From NCBI RefSeq assembly GCF_018614035.1, contig NZ_JAGGPA010000025.1, positions 186,001 to 250,000 of the forward strand: DNA of 64,000 nucleotides, given 5' to 3'. The notes under the pieces are model-generated. The model made no database searches, had not been told where the DNA came from, and saw only the letters and a program-made list of their open reading frames with translations. Positions 8,483 through 16,568 of the stretch are shown one piece after another. Origin of the DNA: Streptomyces sp. ISL-96 (GTDB lineage Bacteria > Actinomycetota > Actinomycetes > Streptomycetales > Streptomycetaceae). Position 1 is the first letter of the stretch; each line of letters begins with the position of its first letter. The position numbers and the translations under genes were made by a program.

Positions 8483-9394
8483 GTGCCTGCCACGGACCCG
8501 TACGTCGTTCAGCTCGCACCCGAAGTGCACGCGTACATCCAGCCGGACGGCGGCTGGTGCCTGAACAACGCCGGGTTCGTCAGCGACGGCACTTCGACCC
8601 TGCTCGTCGACACCGCGGCCACCGACCGCCGCGCGCACGCCCTGCGCGAAGCGCTCCTGGCGACCGGCGCGCCGCTCCCCCGCACCGTCGTCAACACGCA
8701 CCACCACGGCGACCACACCTACGGCAACAGCGTCTTCGTACCCGAAGCCACGATCATCGGGCACGACACCTGCCGCGCCGAAGTCCTCGCCGCCGGGCTC
8801 CAGCTGCACCTGATGTGGCCGGACAACGACTTCGGTGACATCACCGTCACCGCCCCCGCCCTCACGTACAGCGAGCGGCTCACCGTTCGCGCGGGCGGGA
8901 CAGAGGTGCGGCTGATCCACCCGGGCGTCGCGCACACCACCGGCGATTCGATCGTTCACCTGCCGGAGTACGGGATCGTCTTCACCGGTGATCTGATCTT
9001 CCAGGGCGGCACGCCGTTCGTCCCGATGGGATCGCTGAGCGGGTCGCTCCGTGCCCTCGATATGCTCCGCTCGCTCGGCGCCGAGACGGTCGTCCCCGGC
9101 CACGGCCCCGTGACGGACCCGTCGGCGTACGACGCGACGGAGAGCTATCTGCGGTACGTCGCCGAGCTCGCCGAGGCCGGGCACGCCAAGGGCCGTACGC
9201 CCCTGGAGACCGCCCAGGAGGCCGACCTCGGCGCCTTCGCCGAGCTCCGCGAGAGCGAGCGGCTCGTCGCCAATCTGCACCGCGCGTACGCCGAACTGGA
9301 CGGCCTGCCGGAGGGCTCGCCGCTCGATCCGGTCGTCGTCTTCGGCGACATGGCGGCGATGAACGGCGGGAAGCCGGTCGCCTGCCACGCGTGA
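8483..9394 (+). CDS. MBL-fold metallo-hydrolase
   Basis: 303-aa metallo-beta-lactamase-fold enzyme. The metal motif HXHXDH is present as THHHGDH at about residue 72. Further ligands are in HPGVAHTTGDSIV and in VFTGDLIFQGGTP, and the last His in VVPGHGPV. GTG 8483 is chosen for the GGGGGA box 5-6 nt upstream. The family covers glyoxalase II-like thioesterases, lactonases and cyclases; the exact reaction is not visible. It follows the His-rich metal-binding protein at 126 bp. Confidence 0.85.
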   Translation: MPATDPYVVQLAPEVHAYIQPDGGWCLNNAGFVSDGTSTLLVDTAATDRRAHALREALLATGAPLPRTVVNTHHHGDHTYGNSVFVPEATIIGHDTCRAEVLAAGLQLHLMWPDNDFGDITVTAPALTYSERLTVRAGGTEVRLIHPGVAHTTGDSIVHLPEYGIVFTGDLIFQGGTPFVPMGSLSGSLRALDMLRSLGAETVVPGHGPVTDPSAYDATESYLRYVAELAEAGHAKGRTPLETAQEADLGAFAELRESERLVANLHRAYAELDGLPEGSPLDPVVVFGDMAAMNGGKPVACHA

Positions 9395-9430
9395 TCCGCG
9401 TCTCGGGGTACGTCGGCACACTGGACGGCA

Positions 9431-9446
9431 TACCGACTGGTCGGCA
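9431..9446. promoter_or_regulatory. TetR-type operator upstream of the APH/acyl-CoA dehydrogenase operon
   Basis: TACCGACTGGTCGGCA contains the perfect inverted repeat CCGAC-TG-GTCGG. It lies 45 bp before the kinase start. Nearly the same sequence occurs before the SDR gene (15051-15066, opposite strand) and before the molybdopterin oxidoreductase (47349-47364), so it is probably bound by the TetR encoded at 11939-12532. Confidence 0.6.
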
Positions 9447-9490
9447 TGATGAGTCGCGACGCTGTTCTATTCGCCCTCGGAGGTGCCCCC

Positions 9491-10516
9491 ATGAGCGCAG
9501 TCCACCCGCCAGGTCTCGATCCCGAGCAGCTGCGCGGTCATCTCGACCGCGAGCGGCCGGGGCTGGTGAGCGGACCGCTCAGCGTCCGGCTCATCGAGGG
9601 CGGCCGGTCGAACCTGACGTACGCCGTCACGGACGGCACGTCCCGGTGGGTGGTGCGGCGGCCGCCGCTCGGCCATGTGCTGGCTACCGCGCACGACATG
9701 AAGCGCGAGTACCGGGTGATCAGCGCGCTGCACCCGACCGATGTGCCGGTGCCCGCGCCGCTGCTGCTGTGCGAGGACGAGTCGGTCATCGGGTCGCCGT
9801 TCTACGTCATGGAGTACGTCGAGGGCGTTCCGTACCGTACGGCCGACGAGCTCGCCGCGCTGGGCGCCGAACGTACCCGTGCCGCCGTACTCGGCCTGGT
9901 CGACACCCTCGTCGCCCTGCACGCCGTGGATCCGGAGGCGGTGGGTCTGGGCGACTTCGGCCGTCCCGAGGGCTTCCTCGACCGGCAGCTGCGCCGCTGG
10001 GGCAAGCAGCTCGACGCCTCCCGCAACCGCGAACTGCCCGGCATCGACGAGCTGCACGCGGCGCTCGGGCGCTCGCTGCCCGACTCCCCCGCACCCACGG
10101 TCGTACACGGCGACTACCGTCTCGACAACGTCCTGATCGGTGGCGCCGACGACCGGATCAACGCCATCCTCGACTGGGAGATGTCGACCCTCGGCGACCC
10201 GCTCACCGACCTCGGGCTGCTCGTGATGTACAGCCACGAGCTGGAGCTGCCCGACTCCCCCGTCTCCACGACGGCCGGCGCGCCCGGTCACCCGTCGGCC
10301 CGCGAGATCGTCGAGCGGTACGCCGCCGGGTCCGGCCGGGACACCTCAGCCATCGCCTGGTACACGGCGTTCGCCTGGTTCAAGCTCGCCGTGATCCTCG
10401 AAGGCATCCACTACCGCTACACGCTCGGGCAGACCGTCGGCGCCGGGTTCGACCGGATCGGCGACCTCGTGCCCGTCTTCATCGAGCACGGCCTGACCAC
10501 CCTTCAGGAAGGCTGA
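9491..10516 (+). CDS. APH-family phosphotransferase (LvaA / ACAD10-11 kinase type)
   Basis: 341-aa aminoglycoside-phosphotransferase-fold kinase. Visible: the glycine loop region RLIEGGRSNLTYAV, catalytic VHGDYRLDNVLI (His-Gly-Asp, about residues 205-215) and metal-binding ILDWEMSTLGDP (DWE/DFG equivalent). GGAGGTG is 5 nt before ATG 9491. It is 9 bp upstream of an acyl-CoA dehydrogenase, the same two domains that are fused in human ACAD10/ACAD11 and paired as LvaA/LvaC in Pseudomonas levulinate catabolism, where the kinase phosphorylates a 4-hydroxyacyl-CoA. A similar job is inferred here; antibiotic resistance is unlikely. Confidence 0.85.
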   Translation: MSAVHPPGLDPEQLRGHLDRERPGLVSGPLSVRLIEGGRSNLTYAVTDGTSRWVVRRPPLGHVLATAHDMKREYRVISALHPTDVPVPAPLLLCEDESVIGSPFYVMEYVEGVPYRTADELAALGAERTRAAVLGLVDTLVALHAVDPEAVGLGDFGRPEGFLDRQLRRWGKQLDASRNRELPGIDELHAALGRSLPDSPAPTVVHGDYRLDNVLIGGADDRINAILDWEMSTLGDPLTDLGLLVMYSHELELPDSPVSTTAGAPGHPSAREIVERYAAGSGRDTSAIAWYTAFAWFKLAVILEGIHYRYTLGQTVGAGFDRIGDLVPVFIEHGLTTLQEG

Positions 10517-10525
10517 GACACCACC

Positions 10526-11758
10526 ATGGATTTCGCATACGACGCACGGACCGAAGAGCTCCGCGGCAAGCTCCTCGCCTTCATGGACGACTTCGTGTAC
10601 CCGGCCGAGACGGTCGCGCACGAGCAGCGTGAGCTGCTCGCGTCGCCGTGGGACACGCCGCAGGTCGTGGAGGACCTCAAGGCGGAGGCGCGCAGGCAGG
10701 GCCTGTGGAACCTCTTCTTTGTAAACCAGCACAGCCTGCCGGACGCGGAGTACGGCGCCGGGCTCACCAACCTGCAGTACGCGCCGCTCGCCGAAATCAC
10801 CGGCCGCAGCCCGCAACTGGCGCCCACGGCGCTGAACTGCGCGGCGCCGGACACGGGGAACATGGAGCTGCTGGCGCAATTCGCGTCCGACGAGCAGAAG
10901 AAGCAGTGGCTGGAGCCGCTGCTGTCGGGCGAGATCCGGTCGGCTTTCGCGATGACCGAGCCGGAGGTCGCCTCGTCGGACGCGACGAACATCGAGACGC
11001 GGATCGAGCGGGATGGCGATGAGTACGTCGTCACGGGGCGCAAGTGGTACATCTCCGGGGCGATGAACCCCGACTGCAAGATCTTCATCGTGATGGGCAA
11101 GACCGATCCGGACGGTTCGGACGTCCGCCGTCAGCAGTCGATGGTGCTGGTGCCGCGTGACACGCCTGGCGTCGAGATCCGGCGCGCGATGCAGGTGTAC
11201 GGGTACGAGGACCACTACCACGGCGGCCACGCGGAGGTCGTCTTCGACGGGGCGCGGGTGCCTGCCTCTGCCCTGATCGGCGAGGAGGGCGGCGGCTTCG
11301 CCATCGCCCAGGCGCGGCTCGGCCCCGGCCGGATCCACCACTGCATGCGGCTGATCGGCATGGCCGAGCGGGCGATCGAGCTGATGTGCCGCCGGGCGGT
11401 GTCGCGCGAGGCCTTCGGCAAGCCGCTCGCCCAGCAGGGCGTCGTACACAACTGGATCGCGGACGCGCGGGTGAGCGTCGAGCAGCTGCGGCTGCTGGTG
11501 CTCAAGACGGCGTGGCTGATGGACACGGTCGGCAATCGCGGGGCGCACGCGGAGATCCAGGCGATCAAGATCGCTACGCCGCGGGCGGTCGTCGACATCA
11601 TCGACAAGGCGGTGCAGCTGCACGGCGCGGGCGGAGTCAGCCAGGACTTCCCGCTCGCGGAACTCTGGGCGGGGGCGCGGACGCTGAAGCTGGCGGACGG
11701 GCCGGACGAAGTGCATCAGCGGTCGCTGGCGCGGCGGGAGCTGGGGCGGTACGTCTAG
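10526..11758 (+). CDS. Acyl-CoA dehydrogenase (ACAD10/11-like)
   Basis: 410-aa flavoprotein of the acyl-CoA dehydrogenase superfamily. Segments typical of the fold: AMTEPEVASSDATNIET (flavin contact), YVVTGRKWYISGAMNPDC, EAFGKPLAQQGVVHNWIADAR and QLHGAGGVSQDFPLAELWAGARTLKLADGPDEVHQ. The VASSD and GPDEVH variants mark the subgroup related to ACAD10/11 and LvaC rather than ordinary beta-oxidation enzymes. It follows the APH kinase by 9 bp in the same operon. The inferred reaction is elimination from the phosphorylated 4-hydroxyacyl-CoA to an enoyl-CoA. Confidence 0.87.
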   Translation: MDFAYDARTEELRGKLLAFMDDFVYPAETVAHEQRELLASPWDTPQVVEDLKAEARRQGLWNLFFVNQHSLPDAEYGAGLTNLQYAPLAEITGRSPQLAPTALNCAAPDTGNMELLAQFASDEQKKQWLEPLLSGEIRSAFAMTEPEVASSDATNIETRIERDGDEYVVTGRKWYISGAMNPDCKIFIVMGKTDPDGSDVRRQQSMVLVPRDTPGVEIRRAMQVYGYEDHYHGGHAEVVFDGARVPASALIGEEGGGFAIAQARLGPGRIHHCMRLIGMAERAIELMCRRAVSREAFGKPLAQQGVVHNWIADARVSVEQLRLLVLKTAWLMDTVGNRGAHAEIQAIKIATPRAVVDIIDKAVQLHGAGGVSQDFPLAELWAGARTLKLADGPDEVHQRSLARRELGRYV

Positions 11759-11759
11759 C

Positions 11760-11938
11760 CCCGGCCGGGGGTGGGGCGGGCCGGGTTGCGGTGCGCCTGC
11801 GGCGGGCTTCTTCCCCACCCCGCCCCTTCCCGAACTGGGGCGCTGCCCCAGACCCCGCTCCTCAAACGCAGGAGGGGCTGGATTTGGCTGAGCTGGATTT
11901 GAGGCCACGCCCGGGGAATGCCCCGCGGCGCCAGCCCC
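11760..11938. repeat. Intergenic GC-rich repeat-type sequence with hairpin
   Basis: The 180 bp between two convergent genes match, from memory, a dispersed intergenic sequence found many times in Streptomyces genomes (a segment reading GCTGCCCCAGACCCCGCTCC, followed by CTCAAACGCAGGAGGGGCTG). It contains the perfect stem CTGGGGC-GCT-GCCCCAG (11835-11851), which could terminate transcription from both sides. Copy number cannot be checked here. Confidence 0.5.
11835..11851. terminator. Hairpin between convergent acyl-CoA dehydrogenase and TetR genes
   Basis: Perfect 7-bp stem CTGGGGC/GCCCCAG with a 3-nt loop and no T-tract, placed between the convergent stops at 11758 and 11939. Plausible bidirectional terminator of the common actinomycete U-less type. 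Confidence 0.45.
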
Positions 11939-12532
11939 CTACGGCCGCAGCGCCCGCAGCAGCAGATCCGCCAAATGGTCCGCCACCTGCTGCGGCGTCA
12001 GCGGGCCGTCCGGCCGGTACCACGTCGACAGGTGGTGGACCGACCCGAAGTGGTAGTCCACCACCAGATCCGCCGGCGTCGCCGTCGAGAAGACCCCCGC
12101 CTGCTGCCCCTCCTCGACCAGCGCCCGGAACCGCTCGTGATACCGCCGCCGCTCCGCCCGCACCTGCTTGTCCTTCTCCGGGCTCAGGTGGTGCATGGAC
12201 CGGAAGAAGATCGACGCGTCGTCGAGGTTCTCGATGGTCGTGACCACCACATCCGCCGCCGCGTCCCGCAGCCGCCGCTCCACCGGCGCGTCCGCGTCCG
12301 CGAACGCGTCGAGCCGCTCCTGCTGGAGCCGCAGGACACGGGCGTACACCTCGTGCAGCAGGTCGTCCTTGGACCCGAAGTAGTGGTAGAGGGCGCCCTT
12401 CGTGACGCCGGCCGCCTCGACGATCTCCTGCACCGACGTGCGGTCGTAGCCGCGCTCGGCGAACAGGCGGGTGGCGGCGGCCAGCAGCCGCTGGGGGACG
12501 GGGATGCCGCTTCCGTCCGTCGTCCTGGCCAT
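11939..12532 (-). CDS. TetR-family regulator of the acyl-CoA locus
   Basis: 197-aa TetR. The N-terminal HTH is RLLAAATRLFAERGYDRTSVQEIVEAAGVTKGALYHYFGSKDDLL (residues 15-59). The C-terminal ligand domain has conserved FFRSMHHLSPE and VDYHFGSVHHLSTWYRPDG. AGGTGG precedes the ATG at 12532. It is the third gene of the SDR-ligase-TetR unit (44 bp after the ligase), so the operator at 15051 would make it autoregulated. The ligand is probably an acyl-CoA, as for related TetR proteins beside fatty-acid genes. Confidence 0.87.
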   Translation of the reverse strand: MARTTDGSGIPVPQRLLAAATRLFAERGYDRTSVQEIVEAAGVTKGALYHYFGSKDDLLHEVYARVLRLQQERLDAFADADAPVERRLRDAAADVVVTTIENLDDASIFFRSMHHLSPEKDKQVRAERRRYHERFRALVEEGQQAGVFSTATPADLVVDYHFGSVHHLSTWYRPDGPLTPQQVADHLADLLLRALRP

Positions 12533-12576
12533 GTGCCGCCACCTGCCTTTCGTCGAAACAACCGAAAAATGAGGGT

Positions 12577-14244
12577 TCAGGAACGGGAACGCAGTTCCCG
12601 CCTGAGGATCTTCCCACTCGTCGTCTTGGGAAGTTCCGGCAGGATCTCCACTTCGCGCGGGTACTTGTACGCCGCAAGCCGCTCCTCGCAGTACGCCGAG
12701 ATCTCCGAGGGCGCGACCTCCGCTCCGGGGCGCAGACTGACGTACGCCTTCACGCTCTCCCCCCGGTAGGCGTCGGGAATGCCGACGACGGCCGCCTCGC
12801 GCACCGCCGGGTGGGTGTAGAGGACGTCCTCGACCTCGCGCGGCCAGACCTTGAAGCCGGACGCGTTGATCATGTCCTTCTTGCGGTCGACGACGTAGAG
12901 CCAGCCGTCCTCGTCCATGAACCCGATGTCACCGGTACGCAGTTCGCCGCCCGGAAAGGCCTCGGCGGTCGCCTCGGGGCGGCGCCAGTAGCCGGGGACG
13001 ACCTGTGGGCCGCTGACGGCGATCTCGCCCTGCTCGCCGAAGGGCACGTCCGCACCCTTCTCGTCGACGATACGTACGACCGTGTCCGGGCCGGGCACGC
13101 CCACCGAAAGCGTCCCCGAGGCCGGGTCCACCGGGGCTTCCTTCTCCGGCGGCACGGACGCGCAGGGCGCGGTGCACTCGGTGAGGCCGTATCCGTTGCG
13201 GATGTAGGGGCCGAATCCCGCCCGGAACTTCTCCACCAGGGCCGGCGGCACCGGCGCGCCGCCCGACGAGATCACCTCGAAGGACTCGAAGTGCTCCCGT
13301 GTGACTCCGGGGGTCGCGGCGAGCGCCATGAAGGCGGTGGCGGGGCCCACGGTGTAGGCGGGGCGGTGCTCGGTGAACGCGTCGAGGACGACGCCCGGCT
13401 GGAAGCGGTAGGCGAGGACGAGCGTGCCGGCGTTGGCGACGCAGACGGCCAGTTGGCAGACCATGCCGGTGATGTGGAAGAGGGGCGCCAGTGCGAAGTA
13501 CGCCGAACCCCCGGCGATGCGGTGTCCGATGCGCTGGCGCTCGGCGTTGTGCATGATCCCGCCGTGGACGTTCATGGCGCCCTTGGGGGTGCCGCTGGTG
13601 CCCGAGGTGTAGCTGATCAGCGCCACGTCGGTGGCCGTGAGCTCGCGGTCCGCCGGGGCCGTGAGGCCCTGGCGGGCGATGGTCAGCAGGTCGTCCGCGT
13701 CGGAAGCCGGAGCCGCCCGCTCGAAGTTCAGGACCCGGGTGTCGTTCCTGGTCTGGAGGTCGAGTTCGCAGGCGGTGAGGGCGATGCGTACGGAAGAGGC
13801 CGGCGCGGTCTCGCGCAGGTACGCCTCCCACGCGCGGTCCGAGCAGATCAGCGCGGTCGCCTCCGCGTCCCCGAGCGCGTGGCCGACCTCGGCCGACTTG
13901 TACATCGGGTTGAGCGGTACGACGACGGCGCCGGCCTTCCAGGCGCCGAGCAGCGCGATGACGAAGTGCGGGCTGTTCTGGAGCATGACCGCCACCCGGT
14001 CGCCGTGCCGCAGACCCTTGGCGGCCAGGTGGCCGGCGACGGAGTCCGAGAGCTCGTCGGTCTCGCGATAGGTGAGGCGGCCGTCGAAGTAGGTGAGGGC
14101 CGGGTGGTCCGGCGCGCGGTTCACCGCGTTCTTCAAGGCGTGCAGCAGGGTGGCCGGCGGATCCACGGGCGCCCGCTGGGCGTCGGTGAGCTGGGCGAGC
14201 CAGGGCTTGGCGGAATAGATCGACCGGCTCGTCGTCCCGCTCAC
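12577..14244 (-). CDS. AMP-dependent acyl-CoA synthetase/ligase
   Basis: 555-aa ANL-superfamily enzyme forming acyl-CoA through an acyl-adenylate. Motifs: P-loop ISYTSGTSGTPKGAM (about residues 208-222), NGYGLTECTAP (about 347), ELRTGDIGFMDEDGWLYVVDRKKDMINASGFKVWPREVE (hinge and A8, about 430-465) and the catalytic Lys in PKTTSGKILRRELR near the C terminus. The GTG start at 14244 overlaps the stop of the SDR gene (GTGA), so the two are coupled. In the Lva comparison this is the LvaE position. Substrate probably a medium-chain or 4-oxo acid (inference). Confidence 0.88.
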   Translation of the reverse strand: MSGTTSRSIYSAKPWLAQLTDAQRAPVDPPATLLHALKNAVNRAPDHPALTYFDGRLTYRETDELSDSVAGHLAAKGLRHGDRVAVMLQNSPHFVIALLGAWKAGAVVVPLNPMYKSAEVGHALGDAEATALICSDRAWEAYLRETAPASSVRIALTACELDLQTRNDTRVLNFERAAPASDADDLLTIARQGLTAPADRELTATDVALISYTSGTSGTPKGAMNVHGGIMHNAERQRIGHRIAGGSAYFALAPLFHITGMVCQLAVCVANAGTLVLAYRFQPGVVLDAFTEHRPAYTVGPATAFMALAATPGVTREHFESFEVISSGGAPVPPALVEKFRAGFGPYIRNGYGLTECTAPCASVPPEKEAPVDPASGTLSVGVPGPDTVVRIVDEKGADVPFGEQGEIAVSGPQVVPGYWRRPEATAEAFPGGELRTGDIGFMDEDGWLYVVDRKKDMINASGFKVWPREVEDVLYTHPAVREAAVVGIPDAYRGESVKAYVSLRPGAEVAPSEISAYCEERLAAYKYPREVEILPELPKTTSGKILRRELRSRS

Positions 14245-15014
14245 CGGGCTGCCTCTTCCCACTTCTGCTGAAGGCGGTTCATGTTGCCCAGCCAGCGGTC
14301 CGGGTCCCCGGCACGTGCCTGGTAGTACCCGGCCACCTCGGCGTGCGGCAGGATCAGGAAGCGGTCGGCCGCCATGCCGTCGAAGAGCGCGTCGGCGACG
14401 TCCTCCGGCTCGATCGCCGTGGGCGCGAGGACCAGCTCGCCGGCCGAGCCCGCGGCGGTCAGCATGTCGGTGCGTACCCCCTGCGGGCAGATCGCGTGGA
14501 CCTTGACGCCGCGGTGGCGGTAGGTCAGCGAGAGCCACTCGGCGAAGGCGAGCGCGCCGTGCTTGCTGACGCTGTACGGGGCCGCGCCGACCATGGTCAG
14601 CAGGCCGGCCGCCGAGACGGTGGAGACGAACCGGCCGCTGCCGCGCTCCAGCCAGTCGGGCAGCAGCGCCTTTGCCGCCCTCACGTGGGCCATGACGTTG
14701 ACGTCCCAGGCCGCGGCCCAGACCGCCTCGTCGGCGAAGGCGTCGCCGGGCGAGGCGAGGCCCGCGTTGGCGCAGTACACGTCGACCTTGCCGCCGAGTG
14801 CCTCCCGGGCTTCTTCGACGATCGCGGAGGCGTCGCCCGCGACGGCGGTGGCGCCGGTCTCGTCGGCGATCGCCTTGATCTTCTGCGCGTCGAGGTCGTT
14901 GACGACGACCCGTGCCCCCTCGGCCGCGAATCTGCGCGCGAGGGCGGCTCCGATGCCGCCTCCCGCACCGGTGACGACGACTCCCGCGTCCTGGAACTGA
15001 CTCAACTGGCTCAT
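14241..15014 (-). CDS. Short-chain dehydrogenase/reductase
   Basis: 257-aa classical SDR. TGAGGGIG cofactor loop (residues 15-22), CANAG (81-85), catalytic Ser about 132-134, Tyr147 and Lys151 in YSVSK. ND at residues 39-40 after the second beta strand suggests NAD(H) preference. GGAGAGG lies about 12 nt before ATG 15014. First gene of an SDR-ligase-TetR operon behind a TetR-type operator. By comparison with LvaD it may reduce a 4-oxoacyl-CoA to the 4-hydroxyacyl-CoA used by the kinase across the locus. Confidence 0.87.
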   Translation of the reverse strand: MSQLSQFQDAGVVVTGAGGGIGAALARRFAAEGARVVVNDLDAQKIKAIADETGATAVAGDASAIVEEAREALGGKVDVYCANAGLASPGDAFADEAVWAAAWDVNVMAHVRAAKALLPDWLERGSGRFVSTVSAAGLLTMVGAAPYSVSKHGALAFAEWLSLTYRHRGVKVHAICPQGVRTDMLTAAGSAGELVLAPTAIEPEDVADALFDGMAADRFLILPHAEVAGYYQARAGDPDRWLGNMNRLQQKWEEAAR

Positions 15015-15050
15015 CCTTGAGGCCCACCTCTCCTGCCGACAGCCTCGGCA

Positions 15051-15066
15051 GACTAACCGGTCGGTA
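15051..15066. promoter_or_regulatory. TetR-type operator upstream of SDR-ligase-TetR operon
   Basis: Reads TACCGACCGGTTAGTC on the minus strand, 37 bp before the SDR start. Shares TACCGACYGGT with the site at 9431 in front of the kinase operon and with 47349. Placement at both outer ends of the locus supports control of both operons by the internal TetR. Confidence 0.6.
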
Positions 15067-15185
15067 TGGAGCAGCGGAAGGGGCCGGGCACCGCCAACCC
15101 GCCGTGCCAGCCTCGTTCCCCGGCGCCGCCGCGCGCGCTAGCGTGCGTGGCCATGACAGACGGCGCCGATCACGGAGGTCCTGGG

Positions 15186-16457
15186 ATGAACCTGTCCAGA
15201 CGCGGATTGCTGGCCGCCACGGGGGCGGCGGGAGCCGTGGGAGCTGCCGGAGCACTCGGCGCCGCGGCCCCGTCGGCCGCCGCCGGGCACCCCGGCCGCC
15301 CCGAGCACCTGCGGGTGCGTACCGGCTTCGACCGGCTGGCCGCCGACGGTTACGCGCTCCTGGCGGGGCAGAAGGTCGGCGTCGTCACCAATCCGACCGG
15401 CATCACCTCGGACGTACGCCACATCGTGGACGTCATGCACGCCGACGACCGGGTGAACCTGACCGCCGTCTTCGGACCCGAGCACGGCTTTCGCGGCACG
15501 GCGCAGGCGGGCGGCTCGGAGGGGCGTTACGACGATCCGGCGACCGGGCTTCCGGTGTACGACACGTACCTGAAGAGCGGGCAGCCGCTCGCGGACATCT
15601 TCACGGCGTCGGGCGTGGACACGATCGTTTTCGACATCCAGGACGTGGGCGCGCGCTTCTACACGTACATCTGGACGCTGTACGACTGCATGGTGGCGGC
15701 AGTCCTCGCGGGCAAGCGGTTCGTGGTGCTCGACCGGCCGAACCCGGTGACGGGGCGCGCCGCGCTCGGTCCGGTGCTCGACAAGAAGTTCGCGACGTTC
15801 GTGGGGCGCGAGCCGATCGCGCAGGCGCACGGGATGACGGTGTGCGAGCTGGCGCGGCTGTTCAACGGCGAGTTCCTGGCGCGGCCGGTGGCGCTGGAGA
15901 CCGTGAGGATGACGGGCTGGCGGCGCGGCGACTTCTTCGATTCGACGGGGCTGCCGTGGGTGCCGCCGAGCCCCAACATGCCGACGCCCGACACCGCGCT
16001 CGTGTACGCGGGCACCTGCCTCTTCGAGGGCACCAACCTGTCGGAGGGGCGGGGCACGACGCGGCCGTTCGAGCTGCTGGGCGCGGACGGCGTCGACCGC
16101 CGGTGGGCGGAGACCGCGAACGCCGCCGGGCTGCCCGGTGTGCACTTCAGGGAGGCGTACTTCGCGCCGACGTTCTCCAAGTTCCAGGGGAAGACGATCG
16201 GCGGCGTACAGCTGCATGTGCACGACCGGGAGGCGTACGACCCGGTGCGCACCGGCATCGCGCTGCTGATCACCGCGAAGAAGAGCTGGAGCGGCTTCGC
16301 GTGGCGGGCCGACAACTGGATCGACAAGCTGACGGGCAATACGCGGGTCCGCACGATGATCAACGCGGGGGCGGGAACGGGCGAGGTGGTGGACGCGTGG
16401 CGGTCCGACCTCGCGGCGTTCAGCTCCGTACGCCGGGAGTATCTGCTGTACCGCTGA
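15186..16457 (+). CDS. Secreted DUF1343 protein, NamZ-like exo-beta-N-acetylmuramidase
   Basis: 423-aa exported protein. MNLSRRGLLAATGAAGAVGAAG is a twin-arginine signal peptide. The mature part matches DUF1343: VGVVTNPTGITSD, FGPEHGFRGTAQAGG, DIQDVGARFYTYIWTLYD, VLDRPNPVTG, YAGTCLFEGTNLSEGRGTTRPFE. The family member NamZ of Bacillus removes terminal N-acetylmuramic acid from peptidoglycan fragments. ATG 15186 is chosen for GGAGG 7 nt upstream and for placing the RR motif at the N terminus; ATG 15153 is the alternative. Role inferred: cell-wall turnover or muropeptide recycling outside the cell. Confidence 0.85.
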   Translation: MNLSRRGLLAATGAAGAVGAAGALGAAAPSAAAGHPGRPEHLRVRTGFDRLAADGYALLAGQKVGVVTNPTGITSDVRHIVDVMHADDRVNLTAVFGPEHGFRGTAQAGGSEGRYDDPATGLPVYDTYLKSGQPLADIFTASGVDTIVFDIQDVGARFYTYIWTLYDCMVAAVLAGKRFVVLDRPNPVTGRAALGPVLDKKFATFVGREPIAQAHGMTVCELARLFNGEFLARPVALETVRMTGWRRGDFFDSTGLPWVPPSPNMPTPDTALVYAGTCLFEGTNLSEGRGTTRPFELLGADGVDRRWAETANAAGLPGVHFREAYFAPTFSKFQGKTIGGVQLHVHDREAYDPVRTGIALLITAKKSWSGFAWRADNWIDKLTGNTRVRTMINAGAGTGEVVDAWRSDLAAFSSVRREYLLYR

Positions 16458-16568
16458 GGGTGCTACGACGCCGCCGATCTGCTCCGACGGGGCGTATGGC
16501 CAGTCCTGCGGTCCGGCGGGATGCTGAGCCTGCGGGTAGCAGGCCCGCACGGACCCGAGGGGTGCGCC

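Noticed and set aside
9491..10516. Aminoglycoside resistance gene
   Set aside because: APH fold only; adjacency to an acyl-CoA dehydrogenase marks the catabolic subgroup.
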